Origin: CAYGZM01 sp964354365
Lineage (GTDB): Bacteria > Planctomycetota > Phycisphaerae > Sedimentisphaerales > Anaerobacaceae
Assembly (NCBI GenBank): GCA_964354365.1
Contig: CAYGZM010000061.1
Span: 1 to 21,210, forward strand
Direction: 5' to 3'
DNA: 21,210 nucleotides
The stretch's first letter is position 1. Every line of letters starts with the position of its first letter. The position numbers were made by a program, and so were the translations under genes. Positions 13,015 to 21,210 of this stretch are shown here, piece after piece. The notes below the pieces were generated by a model. The model saw only the letters and a list, made by a program, of their open reading frames with translations. It searched no databases and had not been told where the DNA came from.

Positions 13015-16000
13015 ATGAGGATTGACACAGAGCAGACGAGACCAAAAGGACCTCGGCTGAGATGCCTGTTGATTCTGGTGGTTGGGGTAGCAGTGGCCAG
13101 CCAGGGGGAGTTGAATGAAGAGATGACGATGGACGTGGCACGGCTTGCAGGCAGGGTCGTCGATAGGGCGGGACAGCCGATAGGCCATGCCAAAGTGACC
13201 CTCTACAAGGCCAGGGCAAAGGGCGGCGAGACTCCACTTCCGTTGCCGGTTGAAGTCCTGGATACGACGTTCTCGGATGCAAGCGGTCTTTTCAGTGTAA
13301 CCTGGAAACGTTCTTACGTTGAGGGTGAGAAAGAAGTTACCGAGCAATTTGTTGTGGCCCAAAGACAGGGCTATGCTCCCGGTGTGGATTATCTTCGCTC
13401 ATTTGAATCGTCGGATGAGAACAAGATCGTTCTTAGCAAGGCTAACTCTGTGGCGGGAATGATTGTGAACGAGGCGGGCTATGGAGTTGGCAACGCAGGA
13501 GTCCATATCTATCCTATTAAGGGAGTGCGCCAGGATGCGTGGCTTCCTGCCTTACTTTGTTCGACTGAGGCATCAAGCGTCAAGACCGATGCGCGTGGGC
13601 GTTTCTCCTTCGATGGAGTTCCCGAGGAGGCGAATGTTCATCTCTATGTGACCGCGGCTGGTTATCTTGACAAATCGACGTGGTATTTCAAGGGTGGACA
13701 GACGGGCACAGGCAGATTTCCTGCGGGCACACAGGATATAGTCCTTGCAATGCCGCCTATATCGGGGATTCGTGCAAGGGTGGTCGATAAGTCTACGGGC
13801 AAGCCAATGTCAGAATTCAAGATGGGTCTGGCGAGGAAAGATGGGGATGCCGGGGCGCCGGAGTATTTCAATATCTTTGTTGATGACAAAGGCCGTTTCG
13901 ACATCAATTGCGTGGCGGCAACGTATGAGGTTCGGTATGATCCGGAGAACATATTCCCGGAGCGGTATGGAGAACCGACCAGTATTGTCGTCGAAAAGGG
14001 GAGGACCACAGAGGTTGAGATGAAGGTTGTGACAATGGCCCAGCTTCTGATCAAGGTGAACCACATCAAGACGGGTGAGGCTATTCCCAGAGTGGGGGTG
14101 GGATTGGAGGATGCCAATACCGGCGAGCGAGTGAGGGCAGACTCCCGTGTAGATTCAGATAGAGGGCTTACCTGTTTTTACTTGCGCCCGGGAAAGTATG
14201 TCATCAGCAGTCTATCCAAGGACGGAAAAGCACTTCTTCGTGAAAAGCCTGAGGAAATAACGGTTGAGTCCGGGGGCAAATACCAAAGGAATTTTCTTGT
14301 GGATGTGGGGATAGGTTATCTGGGGAAGGTTGTGGATGCTGTGAATGAACCTGTTGCTGGTGCAGATGTATATCTGCTGCCGGGCAATGTTCTGCACGCG
14401 CAGACCGGCGCTGACGGGACATTCACATTTACTGAGAACGATTTTGCCAGAGCAGTGGATTTGGCGCGCGAGCGGAAGGAACTCAAGCCGGAGAACATAT
14501 ATCCAAAATACTATGTGTACGTTCGAGACGTCGCCAAGAATAGGGCTGGGTTTGTTGAGGTGAGGCTGTACGGCAGTGGAGTGACCCAGGTTGTTGTATC
14601 AGAGAGTTTTGAAGTATCGGGGAGCGTGGTTGACGGTTCAGGAACCCCTATTGCCGGTGCTGTTGTTGCGCCGAGGGTGCGCATTGACTCTGAGCACTAT
14701 CGGTTTGGAGATGAGGAACAGTTCATCACTGACGACGACGGATACTATCGAATTGCGTGTGTTCCTTATAAACGGCCCCATGACTATAGGTATCTGGTAA
14801 CGGCTGGTGGAGATGGCCTGAGCCAAGCACATTTAGGTGTTGGTGCGGTTCTGAAGAATGGGACAGGAACGTTCAATGTGTGCACCGTGCCCGACCACGA
14901 GGTCTGGGCACAACTCAAGGACATATCTGCCGAGATCTACGGAGGCGGGGTAAGGCTGAGGCCTTTTGTCCTGCGGGCGGCCAGCCTTTCACTTTCGGGG
15001 ACCATCGTGGACATATTAGGCGGACCGATGGAGGAGGCAAGTGTGAGCATAATGGGTGGCGGTCAACCCACGTTCGAGCCGATTACGACGCAGGGAGACG
15101 GCAGATTCGTGTTTGAAGGTTTGTGTGAGGGCAAGGTCAGACTCAACGTCAAGTCGGAATGGTTTCCGAACCGTGGCCGCACCCCTTATGACTACTATCC
15201 TGTTGACGCGGATGTGAATGCGGGCGCCGAGAATATTCGGATAATCATGGCGCCGAAGAAGGCCCTCGAGGAGAAGCCAGCGAGTACTCCCGCGGACTCA
15301 GGACTTGTTGAAGTCACTGTGGTCGATTCAGACGTCGGCGGGCCCGTGGGTGGCGCGGCTGTGACATTTCAGGGCGGATCGCTCGCCGGCAATGCGACCG
15401 TATACACAAATGCCAGTGGAATCGCGTACATCATTCTACAGAAGGGGACGTATTCTCTCGTTGCAGTGGGAGGTAGGCAAGACTATAGAGCTGCGCGTGT
15501 TGGCCAAGATATCCTGGTTGAGGGGGGGCAGGACTACAGCTTTGACACGCAAATCAAGCACAAGGCTGGCTTTGGGGGAATTGTAGTAGATGAAGCGGGG
15601 CGTCCGGTCGGAGGGGCGTTCTTTGAGCTAATGCCGTTTTATGTGAGTGGGCGTGACTTCACCACACAGGCTGATGGTAAGTTCAGCGCGTCGTTTGAGC
15701 CGGCACCAACAGACCTGCGCTCTGCGGAAGGGCCGGCGTGCTGGATTATCAGGCACGCCGGGCGCAAGCTCGGTGCGTCTTTGACGACTGGAAAGGAGTA
15801 CGAAAGGGACGTTGTCGTGAGACTTCAACCGATGGTGAGCATCATGGGGCGGGTAACTGACGCAGGCGGTAGCCCATTGAAAGCAGCCGTGGCAGTGCTC
15901 CCGTATTACGGCAAATACAAGAAGGAGGGCGATGCGTTTGCAGCGGCAAGTACCGATGCGAAAGGCCACTATGAACTTCTCGTGCCGCCCGATTTGCCCG

Positions 16001-16119
16001 GCGGTTTTGTCTACAAGCTGAGTTTTTCGGCACAGGGGCGGTACAGGCAATACCACGCTTTGGATATGAGTCAAATGTCAGCGGGACAAGTCATAACGAA
16101 AGATGTCGTACTTAAGTGA
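13015..16119 (+). CDS. secreted protein of nine carboxypeptidase-regulatory-like beta-sandwich repeats
   Basis: 1034 residues; ATG 13015 has GGGAGG 8 bases upstream. The start is followed by a hydrophobic segment (about 16-30, RCLLILVVGVAVAS) that should act as a signal peptide. The rest is a chain of CarboxypepD_reg/SpaA-like seven-strand units, each opening with a 'G.VVD..G.P...A.V' motif: near residues 45 (AGRVVDRAGQPIGHAKVTLY), 152 (AGMIVNEAGYGVG), 247 (IRARVVDKSTGKP), 435 (LGKVVDAVNEPVAGADVYL), 533 (VSGSVVDGSGTPIAGAVV), 659 (LSGTIVDILGGPMEEASV), 763 (VEVTVVDSDVGGPVGGAAV), 850 (FGGIVVDEAGRPVGGAFF) and 942 (IMGRVTDAGGSPLKAAVAVL). No enzyme motif was seen. Such chains act as stalks or adhesive and spacing modules on the surface. 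It has no dockerin-like or FN3-like tail, unlike its two giant neighbours. Transcription diverges from the beta-helix gene and converges on the GLUG gene. Confidence 0.8.
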   Translation: MRIDTEQTRPKGPRLRCLLILVVGVAVASQGELNEEMTMDVARLAGRVVDRAGQPIGHAKVTLYKARAKGGETPLPLPVEVLDTTFSDASGLFSVTWKRSYVEGEKEVTEQFVVAQRQGYAPGVDYLRSFESSDENKIVLSKANSVAGMIVNEAGYGVGNAGVHIYPIKGVRQDAWLPALLCSTEASSVKTDARGRFSFDGVPEEANVHLYVTAAGYLDKSTWYFKGGQTGTGRFPAGTQDIVLAMPPISGIRARVVDKSTGKPMSEFKMGLARKDGDAGAPEYFNIFVDDKGRFDINCVAATYEVRYDPENIFPERYGEPTSIVVEKGRTTEVEMKVVTMAQLLIKVNHIKTGEAIPRVGVGLEDANTGERVRADSRVDSDRGLTCFYLRPGKYVISSLSKDGKALLREKPEEITVESGGKYQRNFLVDVGIGYLGKVVDAVNEPVAGADVYLLPGNVLHAQTGADGTFTFTENDFARAVDLARERKELKPENIYPKYYVYVRDVAKNRAGFVEVRLYGSGVTQVVVSESFEVSGSVVDGSGTPIAGAVVAPRVRIDSEHYRFGDEEQFITDDDGYYRIACVPYKRPHDYRYLVTAGGDGLSQAHLGVGAVLKNGTGTFNVCTVPDHEVWAQLKDISAEIYGGGVRLRPFVLRAASLSLSGTIVDILGGPMEEASVSIMGGGQPTFEPITTQGDGRFVFEGLCEGKVRLNVKSEWFPNRGRTPYDYYPVDADVNAGAENIRIIMAPKKALEEKPASTPADSGLVEVTVVDSDVGGPVGGAAVTFQGGSLAGNATVYTNASGIAYIILQKGTYSLVAVGGRQDYRAARVGQDILVEGGQDYSFDTQIKHKAGFGGIVVDEAGRPVGGAFFELMPFYVSGRDFTTQADGKFSASFEPAPTDLRSAEGPACWIIRHAGRKLGASLTTGKEYERDVVVRLQPMVSIMGRVTDAGGSPLKAAVAVLPYYGKYKKEGDAFAAASTDAKGHYELLVPPDLPGGFVYKLSFSAQGRYRQYHALDMSQMSAGQVITKDVVLK

Positions 16120-16611
16120 ATGCGATAGCAGTTGGAGAGAGAGAAATATCCAAGTTGCTTTGCGCGGCACACTCGCGGGTGAAGTAAAACAAGGTGGGAA
16201 ACTGGAGCTCCCAACCTCCGAACTACAGTATATATAATTGAGTTCGAACCACTGGCAAATCTCCGTTGTCTCAGTGTCACTGTATCGGCTTAAAAAAGTC
16301 GCTTAGTTTGCTGTCCCGTTCTTCAGCATTATATGGGGAAGGTCTGTCGATACATCAAGGTCGATGGCTACATCCTTGCATCTTGATGGAAATTGACATC
16401 TGCCGAAGGTTCAACTCCAGTGCATTCGGTTGCATATTCTATTTTCAAAGAGCAATCATTCAAGTTTAAGTTGTTTTTCGGAGGTCCCACGAATACTCGA
16501 CAATCGCAGCAAGGCTTAATTCGGAGAACTGCTGGCTCGGATGAATAAATGTACCCTATGCGTCAGAATGGACACTTGAGAGGTCTTTGGAGAGACCTAC
16601 ATACAGGATCA
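16120..16611. other. 492-base convergent intergenic region
   Basis: Lies between two convergent 3' ends. It has no supported gene. AGGTGGGA (16192-16199) can pair with TCCCAACCT (16209-16217) with one bulge, but there is no T-run, so it is a weak end signal for the plus-strand gene at best. Confidence 0.45.
16581..16598 (-). terminator. hairpin just after the GLUG gene stop
   Basis: AGGTCT and AGACCT form a perfect 6-bp stem with a 6-base loop, 13 bases past the stop codon at 16612. No T-run follows on the minus strand, so termination is uncertain. Confidence 0.3.
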
Positions 16612-19600
16612 TCAACGTGTACCGCTACTACGGACCCTGAAACTCCAGACCGAGCCAGTGGTAGCGCCATGAGTGTTCCTCTCATCGACACGCCAGTAGT
16701 ACGTCTGCCCGTAGGCGAGCTTGCCGGGCACAAAGCTTGCTCCCATTTGGTTTCCCTGCAGAATACCGGGACTGACGGTTCCGAAGTAGACATCGTGAGA
16801 TGTTGCATCAGCACCCGGTTTCCACCTTAGAACAGGGTCTGTGCTGACATCTACAGCACCGTCCGGCGGTACGGGCATAGTTGCCGGAGCAGGGGGTGAC
16901 CCTGTCGTGAAGCTCCAAAGTCGGCCCGTGGTCGTTCCAACCTCATTGACCTCATCGATGCGCCAATAATATGTAGCCCCGTTTGCCAAAGGGCCCGGCT
17001 CGAATATTGTGTCTCGTTGATTGATTCGAAAGTCGGGAGGATTTGTGATGCCAAAGTAGACATTGGTAGATACGGCTCCGTAGCCTGACTGCCAGTTCAA
17101 AACCGCATCCGTCTTAACATCAACGGCACCATCGACAGGACTGGGATCGCTTGCCCTTGCCGGAGGCTGCGGTCCTCGCACAACGAATGTCGCATCATCA
17201 AGCCAGCCCTCAGCAAACAGTTCAAGATCTTTGGCAGCCGTTCGACCTGAGAGATCGAGATCAGTTCCTGAACAGTGCTGGTTGGCTGGTCCACAGTCGT
17301 CACTTAACCAGTATAGCGCAAAGAACGCAAAGTCTCTACCCGTAATCCCGTTCGGGCAGAGGAAATCAGCGGCGCGAATTTGCCATGCGAACCTCGGATA
17401 ATTCGTCCCGCTGCAAATCGTCCAGACATCCTCAGTCCCATTCTCCTCCTCACCAGCAAAATCCCACCCTACAGACGTAAACATCTCTTTTATCACCATT
17501 TCCCTGCTCAGCAAGCCGACAACATTGTCAACCGTGCCCCCCTCATAGTTGCCGATACTCTCGGTCACTCCGTGGCTCTGCATTTCAATGTCCCAAAAGC
17601 AATTCAACACCCTGCTTCCCTCATTATGTCCGACCAGCCCCCCCACATCCGTGATGCCGTTAACGTCACCCGCTGCATAGCAGTTCGACACTTCAGCTCC
17701 ATCATCGTTGTGGCCCACAAACCCACCGACCTTTGCCACTCCGTTCGTATCACCGACAGAACAGCAGTTCAAAATCTCGCCGGGGTCTATGTTGTACCCA
17801 ACGAAGCCTCCGACCATATCATCACCACGGACGCTCCCAGCAGAATAGCACTTTGAAATATCACCAGAATTGCCGCCAATCAATCCCCCGACAGAGTCGC
17901 CACCGTATACTTTGCCAATAGAATAGCACTCCGAAATATCACCGGAATTGCCGCCAACCAATCCTCCTACTTTCTCACCGCCGGTCACGTCACCTGTGGA
18001 GTAGCAGCCGGACGTACTGCCTCCGCTGCTTCCCACCAACCCGCCAACATACGTGCTGCCAGTCACAGTACCCTTGGAATAGCAGCCCAATACATCGCCG
18101 GAAACGCGGCCCGCTAAGCCTCCGACACCCTGAACACCAGTCACTTCTCCAACCGAATAGCTATTCGTGACTTTGCCCTCGCTAATGGAGCCAATCAGGC
18201 CACCTACCCAGTTCTCACCACTCGTCTTTCCGCTCGAATAGCAGTTGCTGATACTGCCCAAGTTGCTTCCCACAAGGCCACCGACATAATCACTCGCTCC
18301 ATTAACATCGCTGACGGAATGGGAATTCAACAGATTTCCGTAATTCGTCCCGATCAGCCCACCGACGTAGCCGTCACCGCATATGCCCCCCATCGAATAG
18401 CAGCTCGAAACAGTGCCTCGATTTTCCGCCACCAAACCGCCAATCCACCACCAGATTCCTCTAACCGAAGCCCCTTCAAGGCCAAGATTCTTGACTTGGC
18501 CGCTTGCTGCGAGACCGCCAAACAGGCCAAGCCACCCACCACCTGATATCTGCATATTCATCAGCTTGTGCCCATTGCCGTCGAAAAATCCGCCAAATGC
18601 CGGCACGATAGCTCCAGACCAGGCAATTCCGGAAAGGTCAATGTCGGTTGTCAATCTGAACGAACAATCTTCCGGATACCACCTCACCATCCCGAGCTCA
18701 TTTGCGTCTGCGACCAAATATGGATCGCCGATAGTCCCCGCTCCGGCAAGCGGAAACGGTACGCCGCTGTTCTCCAGTAAACTCAATACCGGATAGCCAC
18801 CGCCGGCAGGTATTTGCCATATCTCACTCGTACCGTTAGCTGATTCTCCAAGAAAATCCCATCCGGCGGACGTAAATGTGCTCTCCGTCTGCATTTCAAC
18901 CGTGGTCAGCCCTGCAACATTGTCCGTCACCCCACCAAAATGCCCAACGCTCTCGGTTACACCGTGGGTCTGCGTCTCTGTATCCCAGAAACAGTTGGAT
19001 GCGTGACCATGCTCATAGTTGCTCCCTATCAGGCCTCCAATGTGGTTATTGCCATCGACATCTCCTGTGGAATAACAGTTCGCAACATTCCCTACGTTAT
19101 GTCCTACCAAACCACCAGCCTTGAAAGCCGACCCCTCCACATCCCCGGTGGAATAGCAGCCCCATACAATGCTGCTATTAATGCCCACTAATCCCCCGAC
19201 AGAGTTTTCACCCCTTACGCTCCCAATAGAATAGCACTCCCAAACACGGCTCCCGTTTGCTCCTATCAGCCCGCCTATGTATTTTGCCCCCCTGACATCT
19301 CCGGTGGAATAGCAGTTCCATACACTGCTGTCCAAACTATACCCCACCAAGCCTCCGATATAATCATGGCCGTGGACATTACCCATAGAGTGACATCTCG
19401 TAATGTTCCCACGGTCGTTTCTCCCGACCAGACCACCTACAAAGTCCAATGATCCTGTAGCATCGCCCGTAGAATTGCAGTCTGAAATATGGCCTCCATT
19501 ATTCCACCCCACGAGCCCGCCAACGTAGTGTCCGCCCTCGACTGGGCACTTTGAAAAGCAATTCACGACAACGCCTCCTTGAACGTCTTCATCCTCATCG

Positions 19601-21165
19601 TCACCATTTTGGCCTATCAGCCCACCTGATCTGCTCGATCCTTTGACTACACCGGTTGAATAGCAGTCCGTAACATTGGCCCTGGCGTTATATCCTAACA
19701 GGCCGCCCAGGTAGTAACGCCCTCTGACGTAAGTGACGGCATGGCAATTCGAAACACCCACGTTTCCTTCATTGCGCCCCACCAGGCCGCCCGCATAATC
19801 TTCGCTCGCATTAACGTCGCAGACCGTATAGCTCTCCGAAAGACTGCCATAATTCTCCCCCACCAAACCGCCGACGCATTCGAAACCATTCACGTCGCCC
19901 ATAAAATAGCAGCCTGAAATGCTGCTGCCTTCTGAACTAAGCCCTACCAAGCCCCCGACGTCTTCAACGCCGTTAACATCACCGGCGAAATAGCAGTTAG
20001 ACACATCCCCCCGATTCTCTCCTACTAAGCCCCCAACAGCCTTCTCGGTTCCGATGACAGCACCACCTTCAATCCGCAGGTTCCTGACCTCGCCGCCTTC
20101 CCCAAGACAACCCACAAAGCCAAGCCGCCCATGTCCTGATATCTGGACATTCTCAAGTCTATGAGCGGCCCCATCGAAAGAACCGCCAAATTCCGGCACG
20201 ACAGGCCCAGACCACCTCGTCCCCGATAGGTTGATATCGCTCGTCAACTTGAAACAACTGCCCTCCGGATACCAGTTGACCATCCCAAGCTCGTTTGCAT
20301 CACCGATCAAATACGGATCGCTAATAGTCCCTCTTCCGGCAAGCGGAAACGGTACGCCACTATTTTGTAGTAAGCTTAATACCGGATAGCCACCGCTGAC
20401 AGGCATTTGCCAGACTTCTCTTGTCCCGTTGGCCGATTCACCTGCGAAATCCCAACCGGCGGATGTAAACGTAGCCTTCGTTTGCATTTCGGCCGTCGAT
20501 AGACCCACAACATCTGCGTTCTTCGCCCATTTTGAACCAACACCCTCCGTAACGCCGTGGGTCTGCGTTTCGGTATCCCAGAGACAGTTTGAAACACTGT
20601 CTGAGTAGTTGCTGCCTATCATGCCGCCGACAGAGTCGGTGCTGGTCGGATTGGTTGCATGGACATCGCCCGTCGAATAGCAGTTCAACACACTGTCGTA
20701 ATTCCTGCCGATCAGCCCGCCGCAACCGGAACGCCCTTTCACGTTGCTCCTCGAATAGCAGTCCGTAACGCTTTCATAATTCAACGCCATCAGGCCTCCA
20801 ACACCACCTCCACGCCGACTTGTTACGTCACCGGCAGAATAGCAGCCTGAAACAACGCCCCCGCTTAAGCCAATCAGACCGCCGGCACTGACATCACCAC
20901 TCACACTCCCTGTGGCGTAACAGTCCGAAACACTACCATAGTTCCATGCCACCAGTCCGCCGGCGTACTCATCGGTTGCATTGACATCAGCGGTGGAGTA
21001 GCAGTACGACAGGTCGCCGTAATTGTCCCCGACCAAACCCCCAATGTGATTAGCACCTTTGATGCTTCCCGCCGAATGGCAATTAGATATGCTGCCCCGA
21101 TTCTCGCCCGCCAGCCCACCTGTGCGATCCTTGATTCCGCTTACGGCTAAATGTTCTAGACCCAA
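16612..21165 (-). CDS. giant GLUG-repeat protein with dockerin-like and two FN3-like domains, 5' end apparently broken
   Basis: 1517 codons from a TTG at 21165 to TGA at 16612. Three supermodules, each a block of about 26-residue GLUG repeats (GGLVGxNxGxIxxCYSTGxV) of 7, 13 and 11 units, 31 in all. Each block closes with an NCFWDTETQTHGVTE-type segment (near residues 195, 720, 1186). The first two are followed by a linker with GYPVLSLL, GTISDPYLIGDANELGMV and FDG (about 215-345 and 745-875). The C-terminus has a dockerin-like pair (about 1255-1325, including GTDLDLSGRTAAKDLELF) and two FN3-like domains (about 1338-1517) with YYWRIDE/YYWRVDE. GLUG repeats occur in IgA-peptidase-like and adhesin-like surface proteins. 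The call at the 5' end is unsure: there is no signal peptide or ribosome site, the ORF opens in mid-module, and an in-frame TGA (21183-21181) precedes it, so the start shown is formal. The gene is either damaged or mis-sequenced. Confidence 0.75.
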   Translation of the reverse strand: MGLEHLAVSGIKDRTGGLAGENRGSISNCHSAGSIKGANHIGGLVGDNYGDLSYCYSTADVNATDEYAGGLVAWNYGSVSDCYATGSVSGDVSAGGLIGLSGGVVSGCYSAGDVTSRRGGGVGGLMALNYESVTDCYSRSNVKGRSGCGGLIGRNYDSVLNCYSTGDVHATNPTSTDSVGGMIGSNYSDSVSNCLWDTETQTHGVTEGVGSKWAKNADVVGLSTAEMQTKATFTSAGWDFAGESANGTREVWQMPVSGGYPVLSLLQNSGVPFPLAGRGTISDPYLIGDANELGMVNWYPEGSCFKLTSDINLSGTRWSGPVVPEFGGSFDGAAHRLENVQISGHGRLGFVGCLGEGGEVRNLRIEGGAVIGTEKAVGGLVGENRGDVSNCYFAGDVNGVEDVGGLVGLSSEGSSISGCYFMGDVNGFECVGGLVGENYGSLSESYTVCDVNASEDYAGGLVGRNEGNVGVSNCHAVTYVRGRYYLGGLLGYNARANVTDCYSTGVVKGSSRSGGLIGQNGDDEDEDVQGGVVVNCFSKCPVEGGHYVGGLVGWNNGGHISDCNSTGDATGSLDFVGGLVGRNDRGNITRCHSMGNVHGHDYIGGLVGYSLDSSVWNCYSTGDVRGAKYIGGLIGANGSRVWECYSIGSVRGENSVGGLVGINSSIVWGCYSTGDVEGSAFKAGGLVGHNVGNVANCYSTGDVDGNNHIGGLIGSNYEHGHASNCFWDTETQTHGVTESVGHFGGVTDNVAGLTTVEMQTESTFTSAGWDFLGESANGTSEIWQIPAGGGYPVLSLLENSGVPFPLAGAGTIGDPYLVADANELGMVRWYPEDCSFRLTTDIDLSGIAWSGAIVPAFGGFFDGNGHKLMNMQISGGGWLGLFGGLAASGQVKNLGLEGASVRGIWWWIGGLVAENRGTVSSCYSMGGICGDGYVGGLIGTNYGNLLNSHSVSDVNGASDYVGGLVGSNLGSISNCYSSGKTSGENWVGGLIGSISEGKVTNSYSVGEVTGVQGVGGLAGRVSGDVLGCYSKGTVTGSTYVGGLVGSSGGSTSGCYSTGDVTGGEKVGGLVGGNSGDISECYSIGKVYGGDSVGGLIGGNSGDISKCYSAGSVRGDDMVGGFVGYNIDPGEILNCCSVGDTNGVAKVGGFVGHNDDGAEVSNCYAAGDVNGITDVGGLVGHNEGSRVLNCFWDIEMQSHGVTESIGNYEGGTVDNVVGLLSREMVIKEMFTSVGWDFAGEEENGTEDVWTICSGTNYPRFAWQIRAADFLCPNGITGRDFAFFALYWLSDDCGPANQHCSGTDLDLSGRTAAKDLELFAEGWLDDATFVVRGPQPPARASDPSPVDGAVDVKTDAVLNWQSGYGAVSTNVYFGITNPPDFRINQRDTIFEPGPLANGATYYWRIDEVNEVGTTTGRLWSFTTGSPPAPATMPVPPDGAVDVSTDPVLRWKPGADATSHDVYFGTVSPGILQGNQMGASFVPGKLAYGQTYYWRVDERNTHGATTGSVWSFRVRSSGTR
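17843..17998 (-). repeat. two neighbouring 78-bp GLUG repeat units, nearly identical in their first half
   Basis: Period 78 bases (26 codons). The first 45 or so bases of the two units (starting GAATAGCACT at 17843 and 17921) differ at only a few positions. Conservation at DNA level points to recent duplication or gene conversion inside the third GLUG block. Confidence 0.6.
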
Positions 21166-21210
21166 AACAAGCGTGTTCTCTCAGGCTTCCATGCAGTGGA
21201 GGCGATGATT
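21166..21210 (-). other. interrupted upstream continuation of the GLUG gene
   Basis: Read in the frame of the GLUG gene this edge gives NHRLHCMEA, then TGA (21183-21181), then ENTLVLGLEHLAVSG. The part after the stop resembles the module text NLGLEGASVRG found later in the protein, so coding-like sequence runs on past the formal TTG start. The window ends too soon to tell how the gene begins. Confidence 0.4.

Noticed and set aside
13662..14117. 151-codon open frame on the minus strand within the regulatory-like-domain gene
   Set aside because: Shadow of the sense strand, which shows regularly spaced domain motifs along its full length.
17380..21165. CRISPR-like regular repetition of about 78 bases
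   Set aside because: The repeats are diverged, have no unique spacers of constant length, stay in frame and encode GLUG motifs.
1..21210. The whole window as an archaeal contig, given the Orc1/Cdc6-like gene
   Set aside because: Shine-Dalgarno sites, a TTGTCT-17-TATAAT promoter, an IS3/IS481-like element and dockerin-like/BACON/GLUG architectures point to a bacterium. Only 745-4020 might be of archaeal descent.

Overview
The window looks like a bacterial chromosome segment of planctomycete type, most likely Phycisphaerae (Sedimentisphaerales-like). This rests on content and style, not on a marker gene. It carries very large secreted proteins built from right-handed beta-helix, BACON, GLUG, dockerin-like and fibronectin-III-like parts, rich in 'DPN' and 'YYWRIDE' motifs. 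Several genes have good Shine-Dalgarno sites, and one has a sigma70-like promoter. Other large pieces are a DDE insertion-sequence transposase and sugar-active enzymes.

Layout. 1-744 (+): 3' part of a WbsX/GH99-like glycan enzyme, cut by the window edge. 745-2552: a module that does not fit its surroundings. It holds an AAA+ ATPase of the Orc1/Cdc6 (archaeal/eukaryotic replication initiator) type on the minus strand (1237-2328), bracketed by a family of short AACTCC-centred repeats and an 84% AT tract, so it resembles a replication origin beside its initiator gene. 2553-4020 (+): two overlapping unrecognised genes, a five-helix membrane protein with a long coiled-coil tail and a small protein resembling a degraded PD-(D/E)XK nuclease fold. 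4063-5826 (-): a secreted DUF4185-like protein with a discoidin-like C-terminal domain. 6172-7371 (-): a DD(35)E transposase. 7778-12397 (-): a 1539-residue secreted protein (beta-helix, four BACON-like domains, beta-helix, dockerin-like, two FN3-like). 13015-16119 (+): a 1034-residue secreted protein made of about nine carboxypeptidase-regulatory-like beta-sandwiches. 16612-21165 (-): a 1517-residue GLUG-repeat protein with the same dockerin-like plus FN3-like tail as the beta-helix protein, but apparently broken at its 5' end.

How it fits together. The three giant proteins and the DUF4185-like protein look like surface or secreted proteins concerned with glycan binding, adhesion or breakdown, and two of them share an exchangeable C-terminal cassette. 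The Orc1/Cdc6-like gene, its repeats and the divergent membrane/nuclease-like pair are the most unusual part. They could be a relic or resident form of an integrated replicon (plasmid or virus-like) that uses an archaeal-type initiator inside a bacterial genome, or an undescribed AAA+/membrane/nuclease module. No tRNA, rRNA or CRISPR array was seen.
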